The position numbers and the translations under genes are program-made. Shown piece after piece: positions 22,721 to 35,647 of a DNA stretch of 64,000 nt (positions within the stretch are counted from its first letter, which is position 1; every line of letters begins with the position of its first letter). Origin of the DNA: Cryptomeria japonica (Eukaryota; Streptophyta; Pinopsida; Cupressales; Cupressaceae); the NCBI RefSeq assembly GCF_030272615.1, contig NC_081414.1, forward strand, positions 312,557,664 through 312,621,663, read 5' to 3'. The notes under the pieces were generated by a model, which was not told the origin of the DNA, searched no databases, and saw only the letters and a list, made by a program, of their open reading frames with translations.

Positions 22721-24287
22721 TTCCTCTCTATCATGTTGCCACCAAATACCTCGATACAATCCAAATTAGACCCTGTCACCTTTAAATAATGAAAAACTTC
22801 ACCTTTTCCTACACATTCAGTCTTGTAGAATCACTAATATGATTAATTGTGGCGTTGTACTCACCTCCATCCACTTTATCATCCGTGAGATTTCAAAAAT
22901 CCTCCAGTCATACCTCTTCTATGACAATTTTTGTTCTCCCATTATACCTTAGTTTTCCTTTTCTTCTATTTCGTCAGTGACTAATTTAGTGGGTTTCCTA
23001 ATCTTTAAAGGACTTAACCATGTGTTTTCGATCATAAGATTACTAGCCTCGCACCTCTATTACTATTTGAAAAATTTTGTCAGCATAATCCTTAGCCATC
23101 ATGGTTAAATTTGCCCTAGCTTATATTTTGAAGTATTTGGGCCCTATTTTTAATGTCTTTTATATCCTAATACATGCCCCCCTTTCAAACATAACATGTT
23201 TTCACGTGCTTTAATTAAACCCTTAAATGACCGATTGTAAGTTTCCAACCATCATGGCGAGTAGCTGAGGCAAGTTGTGTTTTGGCGATGTAGCCGTAAG
23301 AAGTCACAACAAGTGTTGAGTAGCATCTTCGCAGCTTGGGGATAGCAGTTTAGAGTTAGTTAGCAGAGTGGCAAGTGGAGTAACCACGTCATGAACCATG
23401 GTCCGCAATGGAGCGAGGAGCCACCACATGTTAGGTGGGACTGGTGAATGAAAGGTTAATTATTATATTATCTGTCGGGTTGCATGGTCGCAACAGTCAA
23501 GGTGAACCACTAGTTAACCTTGTGATGCCATGAAGGACAGTTGGAGGTTATGAAAAATGTTAAGTCGCATCATCACAAGGATAAAGATCATCAAGCATGT
23601 CCAATCCCTCAGATCCTGCAAGATCCTTACACATGTCCAAAATTTTGAATCTCACAACACTGCGAGATGCGAGATGTGGAAGTCGATAAAATTCAAAACT
23701 ATGGTGTTGTGGTAAACCTTCAAAAATAAATAGTAAGTGTTGGGCACATCATCGCAGTGGTCAAGGCTAGCACTCTTCATGGCCCATGAGCTTGTGATAT
23801 GCTGACAATTCAAATTTGAAGAGTTGTACTGTTGGTCGACATTACTCATTAGTTGTTTAATTCATGTGAATTAGATTTTAAAAGGATGGTGTAGTCTACT
23901 ACAAGTTGGTGAGAATAAATAAGGGGATTTTTCCTTCATTCGATATAATCAAAACTACTGAAGCTAAGCAGAGAGCCTGGCGCAGACAACGATATTTTTC
24001 AGAAGTCACCAAGTGATCCAAAACAATGTTCCAAAAGCAATAAGTTCATTTTTTCTCTTTTCTAAAAGTTTGTGGGGTGAATTTGAAGGTTCAAGGATTT
24101 GGTGCTAAGTTTTGAGTTTCAATTAGTTGCCCTAGTTTCTGCATAATTGAATTTGGGTCTATTAAGAAACAACAAGGTAGGGCATTGCAACAATATTTCC
24201 TTGACTTACTCCCCGAATGCTCAATTTTCCAATCATCTAATGAATTCTACTGGGGCCATTATTGTCACAATTGTAGAAACCCTATTA
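22721..24287. other. No gene recognised
   Basis: Moderately AT-rich sequence with short frames only. The part 23200-23850 has higher GC content and CACAACAC-type words, but no coding or repeat signal I can name. Confidence 0.4.
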
Positions 24288-24373
24288 TAAACTCATTTGG
24301 CTGGGCACTGTTTCAATTTTTCTTCCAAAATAAACTCATTTGGCTAGGCACTGTTTCAATTTTTCTTCCAAAA
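24288..24373. repeat. 43-bp tandem duplication
   Basis: The unit TAAACTCATTTGGCTGGGCA... (43 bp) occurs twice in a row (24288-24330 and 24331-24373) with one visible difference (GGGCAC against AGGCAC). It is a recent local duplication just upstream of the unknown pseudogene. Confidence 0.9.
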
Positions 24374-24399
24374 TAGGGTAAATCTCCCTCTTGTTTGCA

Positions 24400-27300
24400 A
24401 CACTTAGGATTTGAATATGGCAAAGTTGATTATCACAGATGTCTTTATGGATGTAGAGTTTCTAAGGGAACCAAAGCATACTACCCCGCAAAAAAATCTA
24501 TAGAAGGGGGGATGAGAAGGCTTTTGTCATAATTGACAAAAAAAAAGCATAACTAAGGCCTTCATGATATCTAGTGCCACTTGTACATAAATTGATTTTG
24601 ATAGGAAAATAAGATGTTATGGGACACATAAAGTTGTTCTTAGGGAATGTGAAGTGCCTAGGTATAGACCTAAGGGGCCCAAGAGTAAACCAATCCCAAT
24701 TCCAAGCTCGAAGAAGGAGCCCTTTAACCTCAACTCATTTGAATTTTATTTTATATGCACTGTTCATGCATTGTGTCAGGTATTGAGGGTTGATGTGGAG
24801 AAGAGGGTTCTAATAGAAATTATATGTATGGCAATGGTCCTCCAAAATCTAGATGTCAATATAGACAATGATTTTGTGGGATATTTGGTTAGTAGAATAC
24901 GTGAAGGCTTGGTGGAGATTCAAAATAACCCCAAGAAAGTCAATTTCAGATATTACTCTCTATTGTACACCCGATTCTTTATTTTAATTCAGAGCATATA
25001 GATTGAAGACCGAGGTTGGATAAATTTGAAAATGTAGTGGTAATAGGAATCCCATATAATATTGGACTTGAGTGTGGGATATGAATCATCCAACCCCTAA
25101 TTTTATTTATTTTGACAATTGGATTGTTCATCCTATCCTCAGGCTTATAGGGTAGAAGGTTTTTCATAGAATATCACCGTTGGTGAGGAAATTGCTAAGA
25201 CCAAAGGCGAAAATGCCTAATGGGCTATTTGAGCACAATTGGGGAGATTTTTTCTACTTTGATGATTTCATCATTATGAGGATTTATGGGTGTTCTCATC
25301 CGCCCCACATGCTGCCTATTTTTGTTCTTGAAAGGATTGTTGCAATGAAATTTTTATGGCTGATGTTGATTGAAAATGAGTATTTGCAAGAGAAGAAAAG
25401 ATGCACTTTCTTGCCTAGACTAATATGTGTTTATGAATCCGCTTTTGGCAAGAAGTCGATGGAACCAGTTAAGAATTTTCTCAAACAATACAAGATGGAT
25501 ACATGTGTTGCTAGATTATGTGAACCAAAAAGTTTTATGGGCCTTGTTTGGAAAAAAATGTTGAACAAAAATTATGTATATCCTCATGAGGCCTTATATG
25601 AGGAAGACATTATCATAAATTCACAGCATAAAGCGCATGTGCATCATATAAGACAAAAATGGATAAACCACATAAGAGCAAAAATGTTGAAAATGAACTT
25701 GATTCTAATTTCCTTGGTTTTTACCATGACTTGCCACCACTAAAAAGAATTTAGATGATGATGAAAATTATGACAAATTGTGTGGCAAGCTTCCACAAGT
25801 TGAGGTTAGTCATCACCACCACCTCCCCCACAACAACATAAAATAAAAGGTATTTTACTAAGGGAGCAAGGAGGGGAGACCATGTCTACACATGAGCCAG
25901 AGAGGAAAAGGTAAAGGATTGAGCCCCTTATTGAGTATTCTACCCATGAGGAGATTGGAGAAAGTGATGGAGGAGGAGAGGATGAAGAAGTTGAACAACT
26001 TTCTAAAAGGATGAAAGAGAAATCAAAGGAAGGGCCAAGGGATGGCATGAAATTATATAAATACCACCCATTAGGTAAATTCACTAATGAGAGATTGATA
26101 GCAGCGAAGTAGTTTTTAAAGGATGATGAGTTTGTTCAATCCTAGGAGTTTAAAGATGTTTTATTAATAATTAAAGGAAAAGAAATAAAGGAAAGGTTGT
26201 AATAGGAAGAGAAGGGTTTTGACCCTAGCCAGCAAAGCAAAGCCACTCTTTCTGCAACTTAGATTTTTGATCCAGACAAGATCAAATTGTCAATAGAGGA
26301 AGCTAGAAAATTTGTGATGGATAGTGGTATGTTATTGCTTTCTGGATGGGACCTACAATCCTCTTTTATTATTGATCAAATTATGAACCAAAAAGGATGA
26401 AATTTTTAGTTTAGAATTTGAATTTGGTCAATTTATGTTTGGATCAGGATTTGATCCAAAGTCACAGACTTTGGTGATTTGGGCATTGCCTCAACCACAC
26501 AAAAACCCCACGTTATTGAGATTAAAGAAGAAAGAAGGGTAAGTGCAATTATTAATATAGTCAAGAATACTTTTGCAATTGAGATAGTTAGTATGGTGTC
26601 TCACGTGACCATGTTGAATAAAGAAGTGCCCATAGAGAAGGAGAAGTGATTTAGAGAAATGCATGATGATCTCGTGGAAATTTCCAAGAAATGTGATAAA
26701 CTATACATAGTTAATGCAGAACTAAGAGAGTAGCTATCACATTATACAATGTAGCTTCCTCCCCCCACTCAATATGAATAGGTTGTGGAGTAGGTTTCAA
26801 ATCAATTAGCATGAGAAGGAGCAGTAATGCCTAGAGACACATTGAATAAGTTGAATGAGTATGCTAGAAGAATAGAAAAGTTAGAAAAAGATGTGCTTTT
26901 AAAGACTGTTGACACCTTGGTAAAGGTTCTCGACCACGCTGTGGAAAAGTTGAGAATGAAGTTGGAAGTTGTGTACTTCAGTTACTTCTCTTTGATGCAA
27001 TCTGAGAAAATTTGTTCTGAATTCATTAATTTCTTAAAACCTTTGTATGCTAGATGGTCTTCCAGGTATGTTTTGATGGAAAAGGTAGAGGTTGTTGTTG
27101 GATATAGGGAGGATATGTCCCCCATAATTATGGAGACCAAAACCAAAGTAGATGTTGTTGTTTCATTACTACCTTTCTTTGAGGGAAAAGATCAGTTGAT
27201 AAAAAATCAAAACTCAGACATTGTTGGATTTAGAGCTTCCTCTTATCCCTAATATAGTGGGTAAAGAGATACTTGAAGAGTTTTGATAAGTGGACGTGGG

Positions 27301-27485
27301 AATTTTATTTGATTTCTCTTATGGTGGAGACATTGATTGTGAGTAATGGAAAAATTGAAATAGATGAATTCAATGATATAATAGAAAAAATGTTTAAGTT
27401 TGAGATTAGTTATGCAAAGTTTATCTCAGATGTAAGGGCAATCACTGATACCAAAAGGAGAGAAGTTGATGGAAAACTAAGGTAG
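24400..27485 (+). pseudogene. Unknown gene family, copy 1
   Basis: A long coding-like track broken by stops and frameshifts. The N-terminal half (24654-25743) includes 'HNWGDFFYFDDFIIMRIYG' and 'LPIFVLERIV'. An acidic, low-complexity middle follows (25860-26090), then 'STHEEIGES'-type text, and a Lys/Glu-rich helical C-terminus (26827-27485). The 'DFF.FDDFIIMRIYG....P..LP' block has a counterpart in copy 2 ('DCFLIEEYIVLRLYGSRVEPYKLPI', about 30240-30320), and a 'V..HIV..I...L..I......FR.YS.LL' pattern upstream also matches. I know no named family with this layout. It could be a host gene family or a transposon-borne gene. Confidence 0.55.
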
Positions 27486-28630
27486 TTAAAATGTTTCCAA
27501 TGGCCAGATGAGATAGATGTTAGGGGATGAGAGGAATATATAAAGATAAGGAAGAAATAAAAGAATGTGGTCTTACAATTTTATAGTTTTAGCTTTTTGT
27601 GGAATTTGTTAGTCCAATGATGGCAGGGCCATAAGCGAACTCTAGAGAGGTTGATCAGTTATTTAAATGGACACCTTTCCCAGCTCAATTAATGCCATGA
27701 CTATGCCACATAGTTAAGAGTAAAGCTGGTAATTAATTTGGAGGTGATAGGATGAGATTAGTGCCCTCGTTCTTTTGCAGTTGCCTTTATTTGCAGGTTT
27801 ATCTTGTAGTTTGCAAGAGAAACATCATTAAGGTTCTAACTTCTTTTGCCAACAATTTTTAGGATCAAATATTCTATTTCCTAACAGTGTTTGAGTTTAA
27901 CATATTCCACAAAAAAATTGGCTTTGCTGGAAATAATGTTTGAAAGAAATATAATCTTTTTGTTATTATCTAAATATTGTTTGTGACCTGTAGCTTGTTG
28001 CATCCCTTATCCTATAAAAATGATACCAAGGTCATTTTAGTCTTCCTTCTAAAAAATGTTATCATTCGAAGAGCATAATAAAATAGTTTTTGGTTATAGT
28101 TAGAAAAAATTTCATTGTACGAATTTTATGATATAAATGGCAAATATGAATTAGAGAGATTCTAAATTTTTAAGAATCATATTATTGTCTCCATGTTGTA
28201 TTCGAATATTTACATGAATTCAATATAAAGTATATTTGGGTTCAATATAAAGTATATAAAGTACATTCTTGAACTCATCAAGAAATTCACTTGGGGTCAT
28301 GGGAATATACTTGTAACTTCATACCCCATCCGCTTGCAAACGTTTGCAAACATTAAATATTTTAATGCGAGGCCGCGGTTAACAGTTAATTCAAAGCTCT
28401 TTACCCCATGCACCTGCAAAAAAATTGTGGCATCCATAAAAGCTCTGTGGGGATGTAGGTAGAGACCCTAGGACAACAAAATAACATGTGCTCCTAAGTG
28501 AAGGGTTTAAGATTGTAAATGGGGACCACTGTAATAAACAATAACAAAAAGAAACCTAGGAAACAACATGAGACATATGTGTTCGAAATATTAATAAAAG
28601 CCAATCGACTAACAAAAGACTTTAAACCAA
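27486..28630. other. No gene recognised
   Basis: AT-rich sequence after the unknown pseudogene. It contains a short direct repeat (TTCAATATAAAGTATAT, about 28218-28256) but no frame with motifs. Confidence 0.5.
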
Positions 28631-28826
28631 TGGTTGAAAGGACTATCTCTATATGGAGGATTAATTAACTATACTAAATTGTATACTTAATTAACTATAA
28701 TTAATTAACTATAATTAATTTAATGATCGCTGGATGATCACAGATCAACACCATAAGTTTTATTTCTGGCTGAAGTTTTGAAGGACACAAGTTTCTATAA
28801 AAATTCTCTAGAATAGAGACACACGT
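28631..28826. repeat. Repeat A+B', right copy
   Basis: Part A (28631-28699) repeats 21512-21574 in direct orientation. Part B' (about 28722-28826), ending GAATAGAGACACACGTG, is the reverse complement of 21575-21673. Between them is a short AT-rich run of TTAATTAACTATAA units. See the left copy for interpretation. Confidence 0.6.
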
Positions 28827-29440
28827 GAGCACTATCAAGAATGAAAGCTTTTAATAAAAGAAAGAAAGAAAGAAAAAGAAACAAATTTTAACCACACATT
28901 GCCCTTTAAAAAAGCTTTTTAAATTAAGGGAGAGTGGACTTTGGAGTAACCAAATAACCAGGGAGATTCATAATCTAGATTCGGGGATGCAAGAGAGTCT
29001 GTCTGCACTAGTTTGTTTATTCATTATTTCAATTTCAAATTCCAAGTAAGCTCCTGAAAGAAATACAAAACACCTACATCACACGTTTTTATTTTTTTTC
29101 AATCTTGTGGTTTAGATTGTAGAATTATGGGACCAGTTGTTGAGGGTTTACATTTTCAAGCTTGTCTATCACCACTACCGTACCATGCTACCAGTGATGG
29201 GGAAAGGCAAAGAGAAACAAAAAAATAGACTATTCCAAATGGTTAAAACCCTAGATTTCACTGACGAATATCATGATATTTATGATCTGTAATGCATGGT
29301 AGGCAAACCACATAACTTCAATTTTCATGTAAGAATAAGGCTATAGGGGGTAGGGCACAAAATATTTTCTATTGTAAAATATTAAGATAAAACGTAAATA
29401 AAATTGTAGCTTGGGATGTTGGATTGGGACACATGGTGTT
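28827..29440. other. No gene recognised
   Basis: Includes a short GAAA-rich stretch (about 28858-28880) and otherwise undistinguished AT-rich sequence leading into the second unknown pseudogene. Confidence 0.5.
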
Positions 29441-32400
29441 ACCTAAGGTTTTCCCTTGCTCGGAAATTGTCATGGTTTGTGCCCAAAATTATGATGAAAA
29501 TAAAAAAGCAATTGTTAATAAAAATATCCAAAAGGAAATTTTATCCATTACCAAGGAAGAATTTTAAAGTTTGTTGGACTTAGGATTTGGAGCAAAATAT
29601 TTTGGAAACTCAAATATCCACATTGATCTAGAAAAGCTTGCTTATGATTATGAAGTAAGCAATTAAGAGGGGAAAATTGATTATCTCAAAGCTATAACAA
29701 TGGATGGTATCCAGTTGGATCAAAATCATAAGCCTTCTTATAAAGGAGATATTTTTGTGCCATGGGTTTAGGATACTATTTCCATGCTAACATTTTTGCC
29801 GCATATTAGGAAAAAAAGGGAAGTGGGTGCAAGCCTCCTTGAAATGGTATTTAATATCCATTGTGTTATTCAGTCTGTTAGATACAATTTTGTTGAACAT
29901 GTTGTTCAATCCATGCACAAACAATTTGAAATGATTAAAAGAGGTTCCTCTAATACATTTAGGTTCACAACCTACTTGTGCAATCTTCTTCTAGTGAAGT
30001 ATCGTGGAACGTTCAAGACCAACAAGATTCAAATTCAGGTGTATAAGGATGATGAGGTGAGAACAGTGTGTCCAATATATGAATGAACCACTAAGATAAG
30101 GATGCATGATAAGAGAAGGAACTACAACCATTTTGTAGACTTCTCTTTGGCTCTAATATATCATGCAATTACAAATACTCCAATGTCTAGATTGCTCGAG
30201 TCTTGTAGAGATTGAATTCAACAAGGACCTAAAATACAATTGGTTGACTGCTTCCTCATCGAAGAATATATAGTGTTAAGGCTTTATGGATCAAGAGTAG
30301 AACCCTACAAACTTCCAATACATGTGACAAAGAGAGATTTCATATTAGAATATGTACAACAGATGGAGAGTACAGATCAACTCTACCATGTTGGTTAGAA
30401 AAAGAAGAGAATATTTCCTTCATTAGCTTTTTCATGTGGAGGGTTCGGATTTGAGAGAAAAGCATTCAGTGTGGTACATAAAATTTTTAATTTTTTTTTA
30501 AAATTTTGATGTTGACAATTACTTGCAATATGATCCATTGAACATCATTAAAGAAATGGTTGTGGAAAATAGGAACTCTGCAAGGAGAATCCAACATGAA
30601 AGTAAACCCTTGCTAGAAATGTTGAAAAACAAGGATTCTTGGGATGAGGTCAAAAAAGTGATGGAGGAAATTGTTGTTGAGAAAAGTATTTCTCTAGAAT
30701 AATTGTTAGCACAAATTATGGCATTGCACCCACAAAGAACAATAGAGCAAGAGATCCAAATTAGGAGGTCTGACAATTTTTACAAAAGAGCTCATGTTCC
30801 GTCTACTAGAAAAAATATCCCAGATTCTCTATCAAAAGCTTGTAGAGGCAAACTGGACACAAAACAAAATCAATGGTCTATGAGGAAGAATCTAGATGAA
30901 CCAAAGACTATTGCAGATTTTGAAGATGTCCCAGAGGATTTTGAGTCTAGCAAATTGTGGAATATAGAGAATCCCTTTGAAGCATATAATGATAGTGATA
31001 ATGACAAAGATATTGATAGTGATAATGACAGAGATATTGATAGTGATAATGAGATACCCTCAGGTCACACTCCAACAACTACTGCAAACTCTATAAAAAC
31101 ATCTATTTTGAGTGAGACCATGAAACAAACAAATACTTCAAGGGCAGTCATATTGGCAAAATGGGTTAAAGGTGGTGGTTTGGGGTCCAAAGGAAAAGGC
31201 CCTTGGATGCCACTGGAGGTAGAACCAAGAAAAACTACATATCATCGAGGCATTGGAGTTAAATCAACAGGGAATGGTAACACTTATACACCTGAACCTC
31301 ATTTTCTTAAAGCTTAAAGCAATGTAAAATTTTGTGTATTAATCCATTAAATCCATATTAACACCACATTCAATGAAACATTACAAGAGAGAAAAAACAA
31401 AAACTAATTACTCCCTCAAATCATCCCATTGTTCTCTATTCTTAGGGACCTTGCGGGTTTAGATGTTGGCTCTCAAATGCATGATAGCAATATGACTACC
31501 TAAGAAACGAGAGTGAAATGTTGCAATCCTATAAACTATATGATGATGTGCAATTCTAAACTATCATGATGGCTATGCTATGAATGCAATTATCCTATTA
31601 ATATGCTATACTATGACAATAAAACTATGAAAAATCTTATGAAAATGCTGCTAATGATGCTATGATTAAAATTGCTAAGATATTGAGATTACAAGTATCT
31701 CTAAGGGTCCTCCCATGGTTGAGAAGAGAATGAAGGACATGTGGAAAATATGCCATGTGTCCTCAAGAGAAGATAACCAACCCACAAGAGGTTAGAATGA
31801 GGAAGTTGGAGGAGATAGTGTTAGTTAAACCCATGGTTAGGTGGGATGGGTTAGGCTAGAATGTGGTTAGGTTAGGTAGTTAAAGGTTAGGACACATGTG
31901 CCCAAATTTGAATTAAAAATTCAAATTTAATGGTAATTAATAATTATTAATAAAAAGTTTAGTGGAATAATCCACTTTTATTGAAAAATAAATAAAATTT
32001 ATTTATTAAATAAAAAAATTAATTAAATTTGCCTATTTAATTAGGAAAATAGAAGAAATGAATTAAGGTAGGCGGAATTAGAAATAATGAACAATATAAA
32101 TAAATTATTAAATTCATTTATATAAGAGAGAAATAAAAGACTTTAATTCATTAAAAAACTTCATATTTAATCAATTATCTCCAGGCCAATTTTTAGCATA
32201 CACACTTCAAATCCTGACACTCAGATTCAATCACAATTAGAAAATGGTGGTGAATCAAGTGCTACTACCACTGGTGGGGATGGTATGGGTACTAGTACTA
32301 GTTGTATTCAACAAGTGCGAGAATAAAAAATTACTTAGAAGAGGCCAACAATAGAAGATTCTATACAAAATCCTAGTGATGAAGTCATTCTAAAGAAGCA

Positions 32401-32613
32401 AAAGGTTATGACAAAAATGTCGAGTACAAATCCAACTCCAATTTCTACCACGAAGGTATTATTTCCAGCTTCAAAACAAACCCCTCAAACGAGTTTAATA
32501 ACCCCAATTGTAAGTGAGAGTAGGATAGGATTAGGAATGGGTTTTGCAACTTTTGCTAGACTTCAGAATAAAATAGTTAGTGCCACATGCATAGGTGGAG
32601 GTGCCTACATAAT
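29441..32613 (+). pseudogene. Unknown gene family, copy 2, 5' part (interrupted by element 2)
   Basis: Coding-like frames from about 29460 ('KVFPCSEIVMVCAQNYDENK') through 29784-30086, 30240-30420 and 30703-31317, with isolated stops. The middle is acidic: a 24-bp unit repeats at 30991-31053, giving Asp-Ser-Asp-Asn-Asp blocks, followed by a Gly-rich 'GGGLGSKGKGPW' stretch. After about 900 bp of AT-rich noncoding sequence, coding-like text resumes at about 32220 and stays open from 32408 to 32613. There the LTR of element 2 begins. Joining to 59502 across the insertion keeps the frame open for about 38 more codons. No known domain was recognised. Confidence 0.55.
31320..32200. other. Noncoding AT-rich stretch inside unknown copy 2
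   Basis: No coding signal. From 31905 it becomes extremely AT-rich, with self-complementary words (AAATTTGAATTAAAAATTCAAATTT, 31914-31938; AATAAATAAAATTTATTTATT, about 31988). A TATATAAGAG site lies at about 32120. It resembles U3 palindromes of the LTRs in this window, so it may be a degraded solo LTR or an AT-rich intron. Confidence 0.4.
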
Positions 32614-33792
32614 TGTGATGTGGGGAAAAGTGAACGAGGGAGAGATCAAGAGGAAATATTTTCTTCCCTCCGAGGAGAGATGAAAGTTTCATTGCAGATT
32701 TTTCTTCAAACATTTTATCCACATTACATTAAAAGAGGGGGAAATTCACTAGATCCAATATCTTAGGGAAGAAATTGAATACTAAATGAATTGATAATGA
32801 GATAGAAATGACAAGCTAACCCCTCTTTTAGAATGGAAAATGATTGAATTATGTGTTGTAAGACTAAGTGTAAAAGTAGCACAGGATTGATTATAACTCG
32901 AGATAGAAGCATGAGATGAAGATATGCACCTGGATCTGGCTATAATATGTCGAGACGAAGCCGCCCTGCGAATTTGAGGAAACGTTATCAGGATCATGCT
33001 GAAAGTGCACACAGTCCTCCAAAAAATCTGCGAAACGAAAAGGGTTTTTTCACCTCTATAAATGGAGTCCAAATCTACAAACACATTTGCGCACTTGCAA
33101 CCTACACACAGAAAAGAGAGGAAAAGGGTTTGGGATTGGGGGTTTGCCTTCGAGTCAAGCCCCAGTTTTGGAATTAACCAAATGATGAAAGAAAGTACTT
33201 GGAAGTAAATGTAAATGAAAGACTGAAATGTAATTCACCTCAAGGGAGGTTGTAGATAGAATGTACGTAGATTTTCTTGTATGGAATTGAATGTTGAAAG
33301 GGATCTCCTCTTCAATGGTTGAATCCTTGACTTCAATGCAACACCTAGCCTTGAAGGGAGACTTGATAATACTCAATACTGGAAAGGAATGCTTGAATGC
33401 TCTTGAATGCTTGAACTCATGTAAACTTCCAACTTCTCACTTATGCAAATGGGAAGGACAAATGCAACTTATATACTCATCAATTAGGGTTAATTGACTG
33501 ATTTTTCGTCACAAGCCGACATAGGGAAAGTTTTCCCGCTTTAATTGCAAAGTCCAATGCAAAGATAGGAAAGAGGGGGCCCTGAACTAGGGCAAGGACA
33601 AGGGCACCATGCCCCTATCCTGCCCTTGTCTCAGGACAGGAAGCAGGTTCAGGCAGTGCAGAGGACAAAAAAAGTGCAGTTTTCAGGGATGAGCAAGTCT
33701 TGGGTCTCCGATCAGGCTTGGGATTCAAATCACCAACGTGAAGACCCTAATGTGGTCACAAATTGCAAGGGTCACAATTTTACAACACTACA
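32614..33792 (-). repeat. 3' LTR of element 2
   Basis: Pairs with 58310-59496. On the minus strand it starts TGTAGTGTTG at 33792, right after the PPT, and ends ...CATCACA at 32614. A TATA-like site (GAGTATATAAG on the minus strand, 33468-33478) lies about 315 bp inside. The other copy has AG instead of TG at its first bases. Confidence 0.9.
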
Positions 33793-33810
33793 TTTATCCC
33801 CCACTTTAGC
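33793..33810 (-). other. Polypurine tract of element 2
   Basis: On the minus strand GCTAAAGTGGGGGATAAA directly precedes the 3' LTR. It is similar to the PPT of element 1 and element A (AAAGAGGGGCAAA). Confidence 0.85.
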
Positions 33811-34102
33811 GGGAGTATAAGCATGCACCAATACCACTAGTAAAGTACAAGGAAACAAGATTGAAAGACTTCCACCACGTCAAGGAGGCAAGATGTACCA
33901 ATCCCCCAGTGGACTTAGGATCTTACGACATCGATTGACAAAGTAAAAGGGAAGATCAAGAAGGGAAAACCATGATTGCAAGTAGCAAGGTTCCCCTCAC
34001 TATGAGTCACGAAAAAAAGATACAAAAATTATAAAGCAAAGTTGAGTTCACTAAATAATTTAAGTATCAAGAAGGAAAATATGAGCGAAGTGTATGCCCC
34101 CA

Positions 34103-34145
34103 CGTTAAAGCGATCGCACACGCCTTATCGGGAGCGATTGCTTTA
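34103..34145. repeat. Hairpin in element 2 3' noncoding region
   Basis: AAAGCGATCGC (about 34107-34117) and GCGATTGCTTT (about 34135-34145) form an 11-bp stem with one mismatch and a short loop, within an otherwise AT-rich 780-bp stretch between the end of the gag-protease frame and the PPT. It could be a 3' RNA structure. No coding sequence is present in this stretch. Confidence 0.5.
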
Positions 34146-34572
34146 AGACCTAGGATACACCCAAGAGAGGGAAAAGAGAGGGAGCACGTTAGCACAAGGA
34201 TTTAGCTTCTAGTCAAGGAATAAACCCAAGGATAATGAGCACAAAACATGAGGTAGTTTCACTTTCCTCGGGGCCAGTATGTTGTATGATAACTCATGTA
34301 TATCATATATGTATGTGTGCATAATAATCATCATTCCCCAAAGAAAGGATACTTGATTGGAAGAAAGGGAATAGAGGATGTCTTTTGAGTCAACATGAAA
34401 GAGACCAAAAGAGATCTCAATGCTTTGTATCGTACTCAAGTAGACATTGAGGGAAAAATAGAAGAATAGGGATACAGATAGAAGAATAGTCACAAAAGAG
34501 AAAGAAAATAGAGAGAGAAGATCTACAGTGCTAATATTGCTAATCTAGCATGACATCTGCCTCTTGATCTTA

Positions 34573-35642
34573 CTAATCACTATTTTGGGAAGGTGAAAAA
34601 CATGCCAAAGGAGCAATATCGAGCACAACAGATGGAGCTATCACAAGATCCAAACAAGGACTATGCTCATGTAGTAAGTCACTTTGTTCAATCCTAGGAG
34701 CTAGGATTAGGGTTTTTGAAAATTCAATTGATAAATGCTTGTCCACATCAACATATTCATAGTCACTATCATAAGCATTAGGGGTTGTATTGACATCATG
34801 AATAACATTTTCACTCATTTCTTTATCAAGATTTGTAGAAAGAGGAGCACGCATATGAATAGGAGTAAAACCATCACATGTTTTTTGCAACTTATGCTTT
34901 GGATATGTAGGTTGAACATATTTCTTAGGAGAAAAGGGAATCATATCAACTATTGGAGTCTTGGGAGATAGAATGTTTTGAGGAACAACTTCACGAGCTC
35001 GCGCATGATGCCTTCATCGGTGGTCTCTTGCATAATGATTTTGTTGAGTCTTAGCGGAAGACCGAGAAGAAGGAGGAACATTTGTTGAAGGAGGAATAGT
35101 CTCCTCTTTGATAGTTGAAGGTTTAGGTTGAGGTCTTTTAGGTTGGAAAAGAGGAGAGGTTGGCCTCTTCTCTCTATAAGAGGAAGGAGGTGTAACTGTG
35201 CCATATAAAGGAGGAATATCAGGTGAAAGAAGGAGACTGGGTCCATCATGGGGAGGTGGTACAGGTCTAACCTTAGAATAAATATTGTCGTTCTTCTTAG
35301 GAGAAGGCATAGTCACATCCATAGGAATAGATTGAGGATCTTCCTTAGGGGGAAGATTAGTCCTATCCATTAGGGGAAGGATTTCATCTTCAAGAAGGAT
35401 GGGAATGTCAAGTATTGGGGATCTAGGTTGACTCAAGAATAAAATCACATCTTTCTTCTATTTTTGATAAGATTGGAAAAGAGTATCACTCTATTGTAGA
35501 AGAGACTGAAATTACTTAGGCCAAAAGATATCAATAGGAACACCTGGGCTTCTTTCGGATGGTCGAAATAAGTTGTGGTTAACAGTTATAATTTCTCCGT
35601 TGTGGGGAAATTTCAAAAACTTATGAATTGGAGATGCAATAA
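34573..35642 (-). pseudogene. Element 2 gag-protease, downstream part
   Basis: Continuation, in one minus-strand frame, of the protein begun at 56867 and split by element 1. The first residues ('HKFLKFPHNGEIITVNHN') are the end of the aspartic protease, as in element 1 ('CIKFPHNGVEITI'). A Pro/Ser-rich acidic linker follows (35448-35014), then a tail (34944-34573) ending at TAG (34573-34575). In-frame stops occur at 35512-35514 and near 35450. No RT follows: the frame ends and only 780 bp remain before the PPT. Confidence 0.8.
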
Positions 35643-35647
35643 CCTTC
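35643..35647. other. Target-site duplication of element 1 (left)
   Basis: CCTTC directly left of the LTR, identical to 54466-54470 on the right. Confidence 0.95.

Noticed and set aside
25806-26084. Ser-rich minus-strand frame of 92 codons
   Set aside because: Complement of the acidic low-complexity part of unknown gene copy 1.
34209-34493. 94-codon hydrophobic frame on the minus strand
   Set aside because: Lies in the 3' noncoding part of element 2, has no motif, and AT-rich sequence easily gives such frames.
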